From: Acidovorax sp. 107
Lineage (GTDB): Bacteria; Pseudomonadota; Gammaproteobacteria; Burkholderiales; Burkholderiaceae_C
DNA: 64,000 bases
Assembly: GCF_003058055.1 (NCBI RefSeq)
Contig: NZ_QBTZ01000001.1
Location: 3,676,001 to 3,740,000, forward strand
Reading direction: 5' to 3'
Both the position numbers and the translations under genes were made by a program. Each line of letters opens with the position of its first letter. The stretch's first letter is position 1. Of this stretch, positions 33,502 through 42,527 are shown in pieces. Under the pieces are notes generated by a model that saw nothing but the letters and a program-made list of their open reading frames with translations, made no database searches and was not told where the DNA came from.

Positions 33502-35132
33502 TCGCCCCACGGCAGCATCAGCGTGAGCAGCGACAACTGGTCAAACTCGGGTGCAAACGCGTCGATGATCTGCTGCGGCTCGGGGCACAAGGTGGTGTCG
33601 GTGATCACGCCAAACTGCACGCCACCGCCGTAGCTGAGGATGGAGACCCCCAGGCCAATGTCGCCCGACTGCGGCACCCAGAACATGCACTGCGTGACGC
33701 GCGATCCGCACAGTGTGAGCTGCTCCTTAGGTCCGGGCACGTTGGTCATCACGGCCGTGGTCTTGCGGCCAAACAGGTTGAGCAGCGCGTCCTGCGCGGG
33801 CTTGATCATCAGCCCCGCCACCGCCAGCATGGCAAACGCCAGGATGGGTTGGGTGCTGCCCTTGAGCGCGTTCATGCGCTTGCGTACTTCGTACACGCGC
33901 TCGATGGGGTTGGCCACGCCAATCGGCAGCACCAGGGGCACCAGGCCAAAGCGGTTGCCCAGCTTCCAGGCCTCTTCCATGGGGCGCAGGTTCACGGGGA
34001 TCATGGCGCGGATTTCCTGGCCCGTGGGGTCGTCGCCCTGGCTGCGCAGGTAGCCGCCGATGGCGCCCGCCACACACGACAGCAGCACGTCGTTGATGGA
34101 GCAGTTCAGCGCCTTACCGATGGCCTTGACCTCTTCGAGCGGAATCGGCGGGCACCAGGCCACGCGCTTGGCGCTGCCGGGCTGGCCTTTGAGACGGGTG
34201 GGTGAGTCGTCGGGCATAAGCGCCAAGGCAGCGGCATCGCTGACAAGCTGGTAGGCCACGCGGGCCATGTCGGCCGTGCCCGAGAGTCCATGCTGCATGG
34301 CCTTTTCCGGGTCACCCAGCATCTGCAACGACTTGGCCGCGCTGTCGCCCGCCAGGTCCAGGGCCTTCACGGTGAGGCCGGTGAAGGGCTTGATCAGCGT
34401 GTCAGCAATCCAGTCTTCGGCGGTGGCAGCTTCCTTGTCGGCCCGCGCCTTGCGCTTGGGGGGCTCCGAGCCGCCATCGACCAGAGACATGGTCACCGAG
34501 ATGAGGGCGATGCCGTCGGCAATGCAGTGGTGGATGCGCACGATGAGTGCGCTGCCTTTCGCGCCGTCGTCGCCCACAAAGTCTTCGATCAGGTGCATCT
34601 GCCACAGCGGGCGGCGGGTATCGAGCGGCTGCATGGCGAGTTCGCCCACGCGGTCCTGCAGTGCGCGCTGCATGCTGTGGCCTTTGCGGTGGGGCAGCTT
34701 CTCGCGCAGCACATGGGCGGCGATGTCGAAGCCCTTGTCCTCCACCCAGGTAGCGCCCGCCGCGTCTTCCACCACCCGCTGGCGAAAGCGTGGGTACTGC
34801 AGCAGACGCTGCTGCACGCGTTCGCACAGCGCCTCCCAGGTGATGCCAGGCGAGAGGGTCCACACGCCGTTGATCATCATCAGGTTGCTGCTCGAATCCA
34901 TGCGCAGCCAGGCGGTATCCACCTTGCTCATGCGTTCGCCCGACAGGCCCAACATGCCGGTTGCCGCGCGGCGCACGTTCTTCTGGACCACGGTGGCGGC
35001 TTTGCGGGCTGCGGGGGGCAAGGCCTGGGCGGCCTTGCGTGCCACCTCGGGGGCCTGGTCGTGCACCTTGCGCAAGGGATTCTGGCCATTGCCGGGCGCG
35101 GCTTTGCTGGGGGCTGGAATGCGGGTCACCAT
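33498..35132 (-). CDS. wax ester synthase/diacylglycerol acyltransferase (WS/DGAT)
   Basis: A 544-residue acyltransferase of the WS/DGAT family that joins fatty acyl-CoA to alcohols or diacylglycerol. The active-site motif HHCIADG (HHxxxDG) is at about 201-207, and the second conserved region NVPGP is near the C-terminus. The first 65 residues are a basic, Ala/Lys-rich extension before the catalytic domain. It is divergent from an acyl-CoA-binding-protein gene, fitting neutral-lipid storage or acyl-CoA supply, and is coupled to DUF922 downstream. Wax-ester versus triacylglycerol preference cannot be told from sequence. Confidence 0.9.
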   Translation of the reverse strand: MVTRIPAPSKAAPGNGQNPLRKVHDQAPEVARKAAQALPPAARKAATVVQKNVRRAATGMLGLSGERMSKVDTAWLRMDSSSNLMMINGVWTLSPGITWEALCERVQQRLLQYPRFRQRVVEDAAGATWVEDKGFDIAAHVLREKLPHRKGHSMQRALQDRVGELAMQPLDTRRPLWQMHLIEDFVGDDGAKGSALIVRIHHCIADGIALISVTMSLVDGGSEPPKRKARADKEAATAEDWIADTLIKPFTGLTVKALDLAGDSAAKSLQMLGDPEKAMQHGLSGTADMARVAYQLVSDAAALALMPDDSPTRLKGQPGSAKRVAWCPPIPLEEVKAIGKALNCSINDVLLSCVAGAIGGYLRSQGDDPTGQEIRAMIPVNLRPMEEAWKLGNRFGLVPLVLPIGVANPIERVYEVRKRMNALKGSTQPILAFAMLAVAGLMIKPAQDALLNLFGRKTTAVMTNVPGPKEQLTLCGSRVTQCMFWVPQSGDIGLGVSILSYGGGVQFGVITDTTLCPEPQQIIDAFAPEFDQLSLLTLMLPWGE

Positions 35133-35281
35133 CAGATGTACACCTATTGTTTGATTTTTGGGGGCTTGCCTCTATGGATTGAGCGGCCCCGGGCCATGCT
35201 CAGCCCGTAAGATACAACGCAGCAAACCCTTGCCGACACCGTTTTTTCCCTCCCCCCAAACATTCCCAGGAGCACACTGAC

Positions 35282-35536
35282 ATGGCCGACCTCAACGCCA
35301 CCTTCGAAGCCGCTGTGGCCAATTCCAAGAACCTGAGCGAGCGTCCCGACAACGCCACGCTGCTCAAGATCTATGCGCTGTACAAGCAAGCCACCGCCGG
35401 CGACAACACCGAGAAGAAGCCCAGCTTCTCCGACATGGTGGGCCGCGCCAAGTGGGACGCCTGGGAAAAGCTCAAGGGCACGGGCGCCGATGAAGCCAAG
35501 CAGCAGTATGTGGACCTGATCACCTCGCTGAGCTGA
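35282..35536 (+). CDS. acyl-CoA-binding protein
   Basis: An 84-residue ACBP, the usual size. The four-helix signature is present: LKIYALYKQATAGD, SDMVGRAKWDAWEKLKG and a final AKQQYVDLITSL. It binds medium and long-chain acyl-CoA esters in the cytoplasm. AGGAG lies 10 bases upstream of the ATG. It is divergent from the WS/DGAT gene, so both may share control of acyl-CoA flow. A perfect terminator follows. Confidence 0.95.
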   Translation: MADLNATFEAAVANSKNLSERPDNATLLKIYALYKQATAGDNTEKKPSFSDMVGRAKWDAWEKLKGTGADEAKQQYVDLITSLS

Positions 35537-35550
35537 TACGGCGGGTCTCT

Positions 35551-35588
35551 CCAAAGAAAAAGGCGACCAAGGTCGCCTTTTTCTTTGG
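35551..35588. terminator. bidirectional terminator with 18-bp perfect stem
   Basis: CCAAAGAAAAAGGCGACC and its exact complement are separated by only AA. It lies between the convergent acyl-CoA-binding-protein and HMG-CoA-lyase-type genes and has T runs on both strands. Confidence 0.95.
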
Positions 35589-35601
35589 AGGCAACGGCGG
35601 T

Positions 35602-36522
35602 CTAACGCTGAACCCACCCCTTGGGCAGCCCTGCTTCCGGCGTCATGCCGTAGACCGGCTCGCCCGGCAGCCCCGCCTGCAGCGGCGCGCGTGCGGCCAT
35701 CAGGCGCTCCAGGTCCACTCCTGTGGTGATGTCCATGGCCTCGAACATGAACACCAGGTCTTCGGTCACCACGTTGCCGGACGCGCCCGGCGCATAGGGG
35801 CAGCCACCCAGACCGCCCAGCGACGCATCAAAGGTGCGGACTCCCACGTCGTAGGCCGCCAGGCAGTTGGCCAGGCCCAGGCCCCGGGTGTTGTGCATGT
35901 GGGCCGCTCCGGCATTGGCACCCAGCTCGGCGCGCAGGCGCGTGAACAGGCGGCGCACCTGGGCCGGGTTGGCCATGCCGGTGGTGTCCGACAAGCCCAC
36001 CTCGTCGGCACCCGCCTCGGCACACAGGCCGGCGAGCCAGATCACATCGTCCTCGGGCACCACGCCCTGCAGCGTGCAGCCAAAGGCGGTGGACAGCCCC
36101 ACCTCCACCAGCACGCCGGGCGCCTGCGCGTCGCGCAGCTGCGCCACGGCACGCACCTCTTCGACCATGGCCTCGCGTGTCTTGCGCACATTGGCCAGCG
36201 AATGGGCGGCGCTGGCCGATACCGGCAGGGTGACCTTGTGCACCCCTGCCGCCAGCGCGGCCTCGGCGCCGCGCAGGTTGGGCGCCAGCGCCATCACGGT
36301 GACGTCGGGGTGGGTGAGGGCGTGTCGCACCACCTCGGCCACATCGGCCATCTGGGGCAGCAGGCGGGCGGGCACGAACGAGCCGACTTCGATCTCGCGC
36401 AGGCCCGCAGCCACCAGCGCGTCGATCCAGCGCAGCTTGTGGGCGGTGGGCATGGTGGCCTGTACGGACTGCAGGCCGTCCCGTGGGCCGACTTCGCTGA
36501 TGAGGATTTCTGGGGGCGTCAT
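35602..36522 (-). CDS. hydroxymethylglutaryl-CoA lyase-type enzyme
   Basis: A 306-residue HMGL-like aldolase: EVGPRDGLQS near the start (metal and substrate Arg-Asp), VEVGLSTAFGC, GLSDTTGMANP, the HMHNTRG metal site, and the Cys loop GGLGGCPYAPGASGN with the catalytic Cys. The reaction is cleavage of 3-hydroxy-3-methylglutaryl-CoA (leucine breakdown) or a close citramalyl- or hydroxyacyl-CoA relative. ATG 36522 begins the conserved region and is chosen over an earlier Met at 36603. No other leucine-pathway genes are adjacent. Confidence 0.87.
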   Translation of the reverse strand: MTPPEILISEVGPRDGLQSVQATMPTAHKLRWIDALVAAGLREIEVGSFVPARLLPQMADVAEVVRHALTHPDVTVMALAPNLRGAEAALAAGVHKVTLPVSASAAHSLANVRKTREAMVEEVRAVAQLRDAQAPGVLVEVGLSTAFGCTLQGVVPEDDVIWLAGLCAEAGADEVGLSDTTGMANPAQVRRLFTRLRAELGANAGAAHMHNTRGLGLANCLAAYDVGVRTFDASLGGLGGCPYAPGASGNVVTEDLVFMFEAMDITTGVDLERLMAARAPLQAGLPGEPVYGMTPEAGLPKGWVQR

Positions 36523-36723
36523 GGTGCGGGGCGAATCAAGCCGCAGAGGATAGCGCTTGGACGGCGCCGGGAGCTGCCTTGGTGCTTTTGAGCAAAGTGG
36601 CAATTTCGGCTGTCATACCGGCAAACAGCACTGCAATAAGCGGCAGTTTGGGCGATTCCTATTGTTTTGGTGCTTCGGGACACTGCCTGGAGACACATTC
36701 AGTCGTATCTGGAGACAAACACC

Positions 36724-37788
36724 ATGGCTACCCCCCCGCACTTTTCCACCCTGTACCTCAGCGCCCCCGATGTGATCGCTTTGGTGCAGCACAAGGGCGT
36801 CGAGCCCTGCCTGCGCGGTATCGCCGACTACATCCAGGCTGACTTCCTGCGGTGGGGCATGTTCGACAAATCGGCACGGGTGGCGAGCCACTCGCGCGAC
36901 GGTGTGATCGAACTCATGCCGATTGCAGACGACCAGACCTATGCGTTCAAGTACGTCAACGGCCACCCCAAGAACACGCGCTGGGGGTTGTCCACGGTGA
37001 TGGCGTTTGGCGTGCTGGCCGATGTGGCCACGGGCGCGCCGCTGCTGCTGAGCGAACTCACCCTCACCACCGCGCTGCGCACCGCTGCAATGTCGGCCGT
37101 GGCCGCACGGGCCTTGGCCCGCCCCGGTGCCCGCACCATGGCGCTGATTGGCAACGGTGCACAGAGCGAGTTCCAGGCGCTGGCGTTTCACCACCTGCTG
37201 GGCATAACCACCCTGCGGCTTTTTGACACGGACCCGGCCGCGACAGCCAAGCTGCAGGCCAACCTGCAAGGCATGACGGGCCTGCGCACCGTGGCCTGCA
37301 CCAGCACGGCCGAGGCCGTGCGTGGCGCCGACATCGTGACCACGGTGACGGCTGACAAAACCAACGCCACCATCCTTACGCCCGACATGCTCGCCCCCGG
37401 CATGCACATCAACGCGGTGGGCGGCGACTGCCCCGGCAAGACCGAGCTGCATGCCGACGTGTTGCGTCGGGCCCAGGTGTTTGTGGAATACGCGCCGCAG
37501 ACGCGCATCGAAGGCGACATCCAGCAGCTGCCGCCTGACTTTGCGGTGACAGAGCTGTGGGAGGTGCTGGCGGGCCAGCACGGCGGGCGCGCGAGCGATG
37601 CCGCAGTGACGGTGTTCGACTCCGTGGGCTTTGCGCTGGAGGACTTTTCTGCGCTGCGCTTCTTGCGCGACACGGCGGCCGAGCTGGGCATGGGCCAGCC
37701 CATCGAACTCATCCCCCAGCTGTCCGACCCCAAGAACCTGTTTGGGTTGCTGCGCGAGCGTCAACCCTTGCTGCGCGCTGCGGCCTGA
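36724..37788 (+). CDS. ornithine cyclodeaminase/mu-crystallin-family protein
   Basis: A 354-residue member of the OCD/mu-crystallin family. It carries FKYVNGHPKNTRWGLSTVMA, the NAD-binding turn LIGNGAQSEFQAL (about 140-152), and an Asp in GGDCPGKTEL that is typical for OCD. Ornithine cyclodeaminase makes proline and ammonia from ornithine; relatives reduce imines or handle other amino acids. The ATG at 36724 is supported by a GAGACAAACACC spacer and by conserved start. Convergent with a nitroreductase gene after 20 bases. Confidence 0.85.
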   Translation: MATPPHFSTLYLSAPDVIALVQHKGVEPCLRGIADYIQADFLRWGMFDKSARVASHSRDGVIELMPIADDQTYAFKYVNGHPKNTRWGLSTVMAFGVLADVATGAPLLLSELTLTTALRTAAMSAVAARALARPGARTMALIGNGAQSEFQALAFHHLLGITTLRLFDTDPAATAKLQANLQGMTGLRTVACTSTAEAVRGADIVTTVTADKTNATILTPDMLAPGMHINAVGGDCPGKTELHADVLRRAQVFVEYAPQTRIEGDIQQLPPDFAVTELWEVLAGQHGGRASDAAVTVFDSVGFALEDFSALRFLRDTAAELGMGQPIELIPQLSDPKNLFGLLRERQPLLRAAA

Positions 37789-37808
37789 CGCCGCTCGGTC
37801 AAACCTTC

Positions 37809-38513
37809 TCAATCACGCCACACCACGCTGCTGGCCGGGTCGGCGCGCGTGGTACGGAAATGGTTGGCCGCGTGGGCGGGGTCTGCCACGCCGAATGAAA
37901 TGCCACAGACGATGCTGCGGTCGTCGCCAATGCCCAGCTCCTCGCGCAGCACGCCCGGGTAGGACGCAAGCGCGGCCTGTGCGATGGAGCCCACGCCCAG
38001 GCTGTGCGCGGCCAGCATGAAGCTGCTCACATACGCGCCGCAGTCCACCGCTCCGTACACGCCCAGGGCCTCGTCGCTGGTGACGATGGCCACATGTGGT
38101 GCGCCAAACATAGTGAAGTTCTGCGCCGCCTGGCGCGCCGAAGCTTCGCGGTCGCCCTTGGCAATGCCCAGGGCTTCGTACAGGCCCCAGCCACATTCGC
38201 GCCGCCGCTCCTGGTACACGCCCTGGTACTCGCGCGGCCAGGGCAGGTCGGGCTGGGGCGCTGCGGCGAGCATGTGGGACTGCAGGGCGCTGCGCAGACG
38301 CTCCAGCGTGGCGCCGCTGGCGATGATGAGTTGCCAGGGTTGCGCGTTGCACCACGAGGCCGTGCGCTGTGCGGTGGCCAGGACGGCTTCGATGGTGCTG
38401 CGCGGCAGCGGCTCGGGCAGAAAGGCGCGGCAGCTGTAGCGGGTGTGGAGCAGCGTAGAGAGGGTGTCAAACGCCGGGCTGTGGGCGGTGGCCTCGTTCG
38501 CAGGGGATGTCAT
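37809..38513 (-). CDS. nitroreductase-family FMN protein
   Basis: A 234-residue nitroreductase: the start RYSCRAFLPEPLPRSTIEAVL, TASWCNAQPWQL for FMN contact, VYGAVDCGAYVSSFMLAAHSLG and a C-terminal YPGVLREELG region. These FMN enzymes reduce nitro groups, quinones or enones with NAD(P)H, often oxygen-sensitive. The 17-base gap to the upstream PHA-system gene suggests cotranscription. No substrate is indicated. Confidence 0.9.
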   Translation of the reverse strand: MTSPANEATAHSPAFDTLSTLLHTRYSCRAFLPEPLPRSTIEAVLATAQRTASWCNAQPWQLIIASGATLERLRSALQSHMLAAAPQPDLPWPREYQGVYQERRRECGWGLYEALGIAKGDREASARQAAQNFTMFGAPHVAIVTSDEALGVYGAVDCGAYVSSFMLAAHSLGVGSIAQAALASYPGVLREELGIGDDRSIVCGISFGVADPAHAANHFRTTRADPASSVVWRD

Positions 38514-38530
38514 GGCGGTGGCCCTGGTGG

Positions 38531-38938
38531 CTAGGCCTTCTTGGCCTTCGCGGCGGGTTTCGCCGCGGCCTTGGGGGCGGGCTTGCCGGTATCTGCATCT
38601 GACGCGTGTTTCTTCTTGTCGGCGGCGGGCTTCTTGGTGCCGGGGTGTGGCGCATTGAGCAGTGCGTCCAGCTGTTCGCCAATCTCGGCCTCGATGCGGT
38701 CCTTGAACGCGCCCAGCAAAAAGCCCAGCTGTGCCTTCATCTCGAACTGGTGGGCATCCACCAGCAGCGTGCCTTTGACGCCCGTGCGGGTAAAGGTCAG
38801 CAGGTCTTCGGTGTCGCCTTCTTCATAGGTGCATTCCATGTCGAATTTCTCTTCGGCCTTCTCGGCCCAGGAGAACGCGACCTTGCGGGCTTCGGCAAAG
38901 CCCAGATGGTGGTCGCGGTGGATGTGGATGTCGGGCAT
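38531..38938 (-). CDS. polyhydroxyalkanoic acid system family protein
   Basis: A 135-residue protein of the PHA_gran_rgn family: MPDIHIHRDHHLGFAEARK at the start, then a small alpha/beta domain ending near residue 95 (GAFKDRIEAEIGEQLDALL), and a Lys/Ala/Pro-rich tail like those of DNA- or granule-associated proteins. The family is associated with polyhydroxyalkanoate granules, though its function is unclear. It lies 11 bases from the aminopeptidase-like gene upstream and 17 from nitroreductase. Confidence 0.85.
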   Translation of the reverse strand: MPDIHIHRDHHLGFAEARKVAFSWAEKAEEKFDMECTYEEGDTEDLLTFTRTGVKGTLLVDAHQFEMKAQLGFLLGAFKDRIEAEIGEQLDALLNAPHPGTKKPAADKKKHASDADTGKPAPKAAAKPAAKAKKA

Positions 38939-38949
38939 GGAGTGTCTCC

Positions 38950-40104
38950 TTAGGGCGTTTGGGGGGCGGGCAGCAGGGCGCGCAAGGCCGCGCGGCGTTG
39001 CGGCTGGGGCTGCTGCGTCAGCTGTCGTACGGCATCATAAAACCGGGGCCAGTCGCGGCCCTCACGTTCAAACAAGGCCTCGAATGCGGGCACCAGTTCA
39101 TCGTAGGCGGCCTGGGCCGCAAAACTGGCGTTGTTGGCCTGGGCCACCCAGCGGTCGTAGCCCGCCACCTGGGCGGTGGAGGCCTGGGGCGCACCACCGC
39201 CAGTTGGGCTGAGCCAGCGCTCGCGCAGCGCTGCGTAGTCTGCGCGGAAACGCTGCATTGCTTCTGTTTTGATAGCTAAAAGGGCTTGCTCATCGAGCGC
39301 AGAGGCCTCTTTTTGCTCATATATGGCGGCCAGTTGGGCGCGTGTGGCGCGGGTGAGCGCGCGGAAGGCGCCGCGCCGCGCTTCGCTGGTGGCATAGGCC
39401 TCGCGCACGGCGGGGGTGGACTGCGTGGCCAGCCACTGCGCCACGCCGACGCGCTCCACCGCCGTGGCGAAGGATTCGTTGAACAAGGTGTCGTCTTTGG
39501 CATAGACCACCTGGTGCGCCAGCTCGTGGAACAGCAGGCGCACAAAGTCGCCCTCGGGCCAGGCGATGAAGGTGGACAGCAGCGGGTCGCCGCCCGCCCA
39601 GTTCATGTAGCCCAAGGTGGAGTACGCGGGCACGCCGTACACCTCCACCTCCAGGCCCTGCGCGGCCAGCTCGGCGGCCTCGGCCTGCGCTGCGGCCTCG
39701 GTGAAGTAGCCCCGGTAGCCGATGCAGCCCGTGACCGGAAAGCACCAGGTGTGCAGCGTCAGCGAAAAGGGGGGTGCGGCGACCACGTTCCACACGGCGG
39801 CGGGGCGTTTGAGGTCGGCATAGCGGCGGTAGCTGGCGTTGTCGGGCAGGCCGAGTTCTGTGACCGCAAAGGCCCGCGCACGTTGCGCGAGCTGCAGCCG
39901 CTCGCGCAGTGCGGGAGAGATGTCTTTGCGCGCCACCCAGTCGTCAATGGGTTCTGCGGCATGCATGATCTTCATGTGCCCGCGCAGCGACTGCCAGTAA
40001 TAGCCCCACGCGTTGGAAGGGCCGGTGGTGCTGGCGCAGCCGGCCAGCACCAGGCACAACATCAGGCTGAAAGTGATCCGCAGTCGGGAAAGTGGCTGGC
40101 GCAT
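38950..40104 (-). CDS. lipoprotein aminopeptidase (PF10023-type)
   Basis: A 384-residue lipoprotein: the signal peptide ends in LVLAGC (Cys about 23). The zinc-peptidase motif is LLFHELAHQVVY (HELAH), with FNESFATAVE providing a further Glu ligand, as in family aminopeptidases. ATG 40104 gives the signal peptide and is preferred to earlier codons. Between roughly residues 258 and 280 the reading crosses a copy of the dispersed repeat (39267-39315), which adds EQKEASALDEQALLAIKTEA. Confidence 0.83.
   Translation of the reverse strand: MRQPLSRLRITFSLMLCLVLAGCASTTGPSNAWGYYWQSLRGHMKIMHAAEPIDDWVARKDISPALRERLQLAQRARAFAVTELGLPDNASYRRYADLKRPAAVWNVVAAPPFSLTLHTWCFPVTGCIGYRGYFTEAAAQAEAAELAAQGLEVEVYGVPAYSTLGYMNWAGGDPLLSTFIAWPEGDFVRLLFHELAHQVVYAKDDTLFNESFATAVERVGVAQWLATQSTPAVREAYATSEARRGAFRALTRATRAQLAAIYEQKEASALDEQALLAIKTEAMQRFRADYAALRERWLSPTGGGAPQASTAQVAGYDRWVAQANNASFAAQAAYDELVPAFEALFEREGRDWPRFYDAVRQLTQQPQPQRRAALRALLPAPQTP
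39267..39315 (+). repeat. dispersed short repeat, copy 4, inside the aminopeptidase gene
   Basis: TTTTGATAGCTAAAAGGGCT leads to ...GAGCGCAGAGGCCTCTTTTT, keeping the GATAGC, GGGCTTG, GCGC and AGGCC..TTTTT marks of the family. It is read in frame within the aminopeptidase coding sequence without a stop. Confidence 0.55.
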
Positions 40105-40186
40105 GCAGCGCAGTTTATGGGCAGATCGGCCCCTCTGCGTTCGCCCTGTCAGCAGCCTGGCTGTGGTGGTTTCTAGAATGCCGCGC

Positions 40187-40861
40187 ATGACCCCTCCGAC
40201 CGCTCCCGATCCTGCTCGCCCACCTGCACTGGCCGACGGCCTGTTTGCTGACGAAGCCGGTTGCCCACGTTGCACCTGGTGCCAGGCCACGCCGCTGTAC
40301 CGCCACTACCACGACACCGAGTGGGGCTTCCCGGTGGCGGACGACCGCCGGCTGTTCGAGAAGATCTGCCTGGAGGGTTTTCAGTCGGGCCTGAGCTGGC
40401 TCACCATCCTGAACAAGCGCGAGGGCTTTCGCGCAGCGTTCGCGAACTTCGATGCGGAGCAGGTCGCGGCCTTCGGCCCGGCCGAGGTTGAGCGCCTGGT
40501 GCAGGACGCGGCCATCGTGCGCCACCGGGGCAAGATCGAATCCACCATCAACAACGCGCGCCGTGTGCTGGAGTTGCGGCGCGAGTTCGGCTCGCTGGCG
40601 CACTACGCCTGGCGCTACGAGCCCGCCGCCACCGACCGGCCAGAGCGCATCACGCGCGAAGTGGCGCGCACCCTGTCCACTTCGGCCGCATCCATCGCCA
40701 TGTCCAAGGACCTGAAAAAGCGCGGCTGGAGTTTTGTGGGCCCCACCACGGTGTACGCCTTCATGCAGGCCATGGGGCTAGTGAACGACCACCTGGAAGG
40801 CTGCCATTCGCGCCCCGCAGCGCTGGCGGCGCGCAAGGCGTTTGTGGTGCCGCGCGGCTGA
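40187..40861 (+). CDS. tag: DNA-3-methyladenine glycosylase I
   Basis: A 224-residue glycosylase that removes 3-methyladenine from DNA. Diagnostic sequences are CTWCQATPLYRHYHDTEWG, the substrate pocket segment FQSGLSWLTIL, and the C-terminal VNDHLEGCHSR with zinc ligands. Two in-frame ATGs exist (40178 and 40187); 40187 is used because MTPP opens the expected short leader; the ribosome site is weak. It ends five bases from a convergent MFS gene. Confidence 0.92.
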   Translation: MTPPTAPDPARPPALADGLFADEAGCPRCTWCQATPLYRHYHDTEWGFPVADDRRLFEKICLEGFQSGLSWLTILNKREGFRAAFANFDAEQVAAFGPAEVERLVQDAAIVRHRGKIESTINNARRVLELRREFGSLAHYAWRYEPAATDRPERITREVARTLSTSAASIAMSKDLKKRGWSFVGPTTVYAFMQAMGLVNDHLEGCHSRPAALAARKAFVVPRG

Positions 40862-40865
40862 TCGT

Positions 40866-42065
40866 TCAGGCCCGCGCCACAGGCCGCAGCAACCACAGCG
40901 CGGCCAGTGCGGCCAGGCCCAGCAGTGTGGTGAGCCACAGGGCGGCGGCGCCAGTGCGGTCCAGCGCCATGCCAAACAACACCGGCGCAAACGCCTGCGC
41001 CACACGGGCGGGCACCATCATCAGGCCCTGGCGCGCGCCGTAGCCTGCAGGGCCAAACAGCACCAGCGGCAGCGTGCCCTTGGCAATGGTCAGGATGCCG
41101 TTGCCCGCGCCGTGCAGCAGGGCAAACACCGCTGCCGCAGGCCCGCCTAGCACCATCAGCAGGCCCGCGCCAACGGGGTGTGCGGCGGCGGCCAGCTGGG
41201 CAGACAGCAGCGGGTGCAGGCGTCGCAGCAAGCCAAACTCCAGCAGGCGCGCTGCCACCTGGGCCGGGCCCACCAGCGCGGCCAGGGCCACAGCTGCCTG
41301 CAGCGATGTGCCGCTGGCTTGCAGCAGGCGCGGCAGGTGGGCCGCCATGGCGGTGCTGGTGAACCAGGTGACGGCAAACACAAAGGACAGCAGCACGGTG
41401 GTGCGCAGCGGGTGGGCGGCAGTGGGCGGGGAGGGTGCCGCCGGTTCCGAGGTGGCCGCCACAGGTTCATCCGCCGAAGGTGGGGGCGGTTTCTTTGCAG
41501 TGTCGGCGCGCGGCAGCCAGCCGTTGAGCGGCACGCCCACCAGCAAGTGCAGTGCCGCCCAGCTCGCACACGCGCCGCGCCAGCCCCACTGCGTCTCCAT
41601 CCAGGCCGACAGCGGCCAGCCCACGGTGCTGGCAAACCCGGCAATCAGCGTGATGCCGGTGATCGCGCCGCGTGCGCCCTGGCCGTACAGGCGTACCAGC
41701 GTGGCAAACGCGGCCTCGTACAGGCCCGACCCCATGGCCACGCCCATCAGCACCCAGGCAGCAAACAGGCCCACTGGGCCTCGCGCCAGCGCCATGCCCG
41801 CCAGGCTGGCGGCAAACAACAGGTTGGTGCCCACCAGCACCGGGCGGCCACCATGGCGGTCGATGGCGCGGCCTGCGAAGGGCCCGAGCAGCGCCGACAC
41901 GATGAGCGCCACCGAAAATGCCGCGAACACCGTGGGCGTGGCCACGCCCAGGTCGCGCGCCATGGGCGCGGCCAGCATGGCGGGCAGGTAATAGGACGAG
42001 GCCCAGGCCAGCGTCTGGGCCGTGCCCAGGCGCGCTACGGTCCAGCGTTGCGAGGCGGCGTTCAT
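40866..42065 (-). CDS. MFS transporter (next to arsC)
   Basis: A 399-residue major facilitator with 12 predicted helices and a central hydrophilic, Pro-rich loop around residues 188-215. The conserved MFS loop is GRAIDRHGGRP. It is 39 bases downstream of arsC in the same direction and so may be the last gene of the phnF-DUF1045-phnN-arsC unit. Substrate unknown; an anion or organic phosphonate/arsenical is conceivable from the context only. Confidence 0.82.
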   Translation of the reverse strand: MNAASQRWTVARLGTAQTLAWASSYYLPAMLAAPMARDLGVATPTVFAAFSVALIVSALLGPFAGRAIDRHGGRPVLVGTNLLFAASLAGMALARGPVGLFAAWVLMGVAMGSGLYEAAFATLVRLYGQGARGAITGITLIAGFASTVGWPLSAWMETQWGWRGACASWAALHLLVGVPLNGWLPRADTAKKPPPPSADEPVAATSEPAAPSPPTAAHPLRTTVLLSFVFAVTWFTSTAMAAHLPRLLQASGTSLQAAVALAALVGPAQVAARLLEFGLLRRLHPLLSAQLAAAAHPVGAGLLMVLGGPAAAVFALLHGAGNGILTIAKGTLPLVLFGPAGYGARQGLMMVPARVAQAFAPVLFGMALDRTGAAALWLTTLLGLAALAALWLLRPVARA

Positions 42066-42104
42066 GCCGCGCGGTGCGCTACGGCCTGGGGGTGTGGGGT
42101 GGCC

Positions 42105-42527
42105 TCAAGCACGCTGGCCCTGCGCGTTGATGACGACCTCGCCATCTTCCTTGGTGAACCCGCCTTGCTGCGGCGCGGGCAGGATGTCCAGCACCTTCTC
42201 GGACGGGCGGCATAGCCGAGTGCCCAGGGGCGTGACCACGATGGGGCGGTTGATGAGGATGGGATGCTGCAGCATCGCGTCGATGAGCTGCGCGTCGGTG
42301 ACGCCTGGTGCGTCCAGCTGCAGCTCAGTGAAGATCGCTTCCTTGGTGCGCACGGCGTTGATCACGGGCTCGCCCGTGGCGGCAATCAGCGCCACCAGCG
42401 TGGCGCGGTCGGGTGGGGTTTTCAGGTATTCAATGACCTCGGGTTCAACGCCGCTGTTGCGGATCATGGCGAGGGTGTTGCGGGACGTGCCGCACTTCGG
42501 GTTGTGATAAATCGTGATGGTGGTCAT
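42105..42527 (-). CDS. arsC: glutaredoxin-dependent arsenate reductase
   Basis: A 140-residue ArsC. The catalytic Cys12 is in YHNPKCGTSRNTL; conserved Arg residues follow at RTKE, INRPIVV and TRLCRP as in enteric ArsC. The family reduces arsenate to arsenite with glutathione and glutaredoxin. The length is normal. Its start overlaps the stop of phnN by ATGA, so it is expressed with phosphonate genes; no arsR, arsB or arsH is nearby. Confidence 0.92.
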   Translation of the reverse strand: MTTITIYHNPKCGTSRNTLAMIRNSGVEPEVIEYLKTPPDRATLVALIAATGEPVINAVRTKEAIFTELQLDAPGVTDAQLIDAMLQHPILINRPIVVTPLGTRLCRPSEKVLDILPAPQQGGFTKEDGEVVINAQGQRA

